Of a stretch of DNA of 5,753 bases, positions 5,233 through 5,753 are shown in pieces. Within the stretch, counting starts at the first letter, position 1. Every line of letters begins with the position of its first letter. The DNA lies in assembly GCA_913775005.1 (NCBI GenBank), contig CAJYKY010000051.1:1-5753 (forward strand), in the 5' to 3' direction. A model generated the notes under the pieces. The model ran no database searches. It was not told where the DNA came from and saw nothing but the letters and a program-made list of their open reading frames with translations. The position numbers and the translations under genes were made by a program. This DNA is from an uncultured Achromobacter sp. (lineage in GTDB: Bacteria; Pseudomonadota; Gammaproteobacteria; Burkholderiales; Burkholderiaceae_B).

Positions 5233-5561
5233 TTGAATTGCCTCCGCTGGATCTGGCGCTGCTGGTGCGGCTGACGCGCGAAGGCGGCGTCGCCTATCTG
5301 CCCGCGCTGACGCAGCCGCGCAGCATCAACCTGGCCACGTGCCCGCCGAACGTGCGTCAGGAAGTGTGCGATGCGCTGCAAGTCGCTGCGCCTCGCGCAG
5401 TGCCGGAATGCGGCCAGGCGGGCGGTGACCAGCGCTACTTCCACATCGAAATCGTGCTGGACCGCGACGAGCAATCCGCGGTCAGCTTCGATGTGCCGGA
5501 AGCCGACGCGCCGGATACGCTGGTGCAGTTATGGAAGGCGCACGGGCCAGAGATGTCCTGA
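5229..5561 (+). CDS. Emfourin-like inhibitor of the protealysin-type protease
   Basis: A 110-residue soluble protein whose ATG overlaps the protease stop codon (ATGA), so the two are translationally coupled. The start of the body, VRLTREGGVAYLPA at 13-26, fits the family opening of a charged strand followed by GG-x-A; then come a short helical part (PPNVRQEVCDALQVAA) and a strand-rich segment (DQRYFHIEIVLDRDEQSAVSFDVP) with a closing helix (DTLVQLWKAHG). Size, position and this pattern match emfourin, the slow tight-binding protein inhibitor encoded next to protealysin in Serratia. It would keep the protease inactive in the cell. No signal peptide is seen. Cysteines are at 38, 47 and 61. The family call rests on synteny and motif memory and was not checked by a search. 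Confidence 0.8.
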   Translation: MIELPPLDLALLVRLTREGGVAYLPALTQPRSINLATCPPNVRQEVCDALQVAAPRAVPECGQAGGDQRYFHIEIVLDRDEQSAVSFDVPEADAPDTLVQLWKAHGPEMS

Positions 5562-5617
5562 CGAATTTGCTGGATATGCGGAGGCTGGGCGCGGGGCCAT
5601 CACTTCGTTGGCTGTTC

Positions 5618-5753
5618 TTACGCCCCCGCCTTCTGCGCGCCTCTGAACCCGCCGATCTGAATCGCACGGCCGGCATACAGCCCGACTACCGCCATCGCCA
5701 AGGACAGCACCGCGCACACTCCCAGCGCGAAGCCCCACCCGCCCAGGCGATCA
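5618..5753 (-). CDS. C-terminal end of a membrane transporter, probably MFS (partial)
   Basis: Only the last 44 residues are inside the window; the 5' part lies beyond the right edge. The frame reads DRLGGWGFALGVCAVLSLAM at 1-20, continues through a hydrophobic helix to about 29 (AVVGLYAGR) and ends in a short polar tail (IQIGGFRGAQKAGA) before TAA at 5618-5620. A DRxG..WGFAL entry into a final helix is typical of the last transmembrane segment of major facilitator transporters, but 44 residues cannot fix the family. It is convergent with the emfourin-like gene across 56 bp, in which I see no strong terminator hairpin. Confidence 0.55.
   Translation of the reverse strand, partial: DRLGGWGFALGVCAVLSLAMAVVGLYAGRAIQIGGFRGAQKAGA

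Overview
The window is GC-rich with dense, short-gapped genes. The gene types (a FecI/FecR iron-starvation pair with a Fur-type site, a prohibitin-like SPFH protein, a protealysin-type M4 protease) and the codon bias suggest a betaproteobacterium, most likely Alcaligenaceae (Bordetella/Achromobacter-like). This assignment is inferred from sequence character; no marker gene is present.

Layout. (1) 1-1590, minus strand: an ECF sigma factor of the FecI type and its FecR-type transmembrane regulator, overlapping by 4 bp, behind a sigma-70-like promoter whose spacer holds a Fur-box-like sequence. The usual TonB-dependent receptor would lie beyond position 1, outside the window. (2) 1589-1735: an unusual non-coding block made of two short tandem-repeat arrays, one of about 13 bp and one of 15 bp. 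The first abuts the -35 element of the sigma-factor promoter. (3) 1748-1990, minus: an 80-residue orphan protein with a good ribosome binding site. (4) 2149-3220, minus: a 38-residue single-span membrane microprotein overlapping, by 4 bp, a GTG-started prohibitin-like SPFH protein; a strong hairpin terminator follows. The leader of this pair has a perfect hairpin and a run of nine G directly before the first start codon. (5) 3360-3995, minus: a two-domain protein, DUF2442-like at the N-terminus and DUF4375-like at the C-terminus. (6) 4168-5561, plus: a protealysin-like M4 metallopeptidase overlapping by 4 bp a small protein that fits emfourin, the dedicated inhibitor of protealysin. (7) 5618 to the right edge, minus: the C-terminal end of a membrane transporter, probably of the major facilitator family.

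How the parts work together. The FecI/FecR pair would switch on an iron or heme uptake receptor when its ligand is bound at the cell surface and iron is scarce. The protease and its putative inhibitor form a bicistronic unit, as known for protealysin and emfourin in Serratia; the lack of a signal peptide fits a cytoplasmic proenzyme held in check by a co-made inhibitor. The microprotein and the SPFH protein look like a translationally coupled inner-membrane unit. No mobile element, CRISPR array, tRNA or rRNA was seen.
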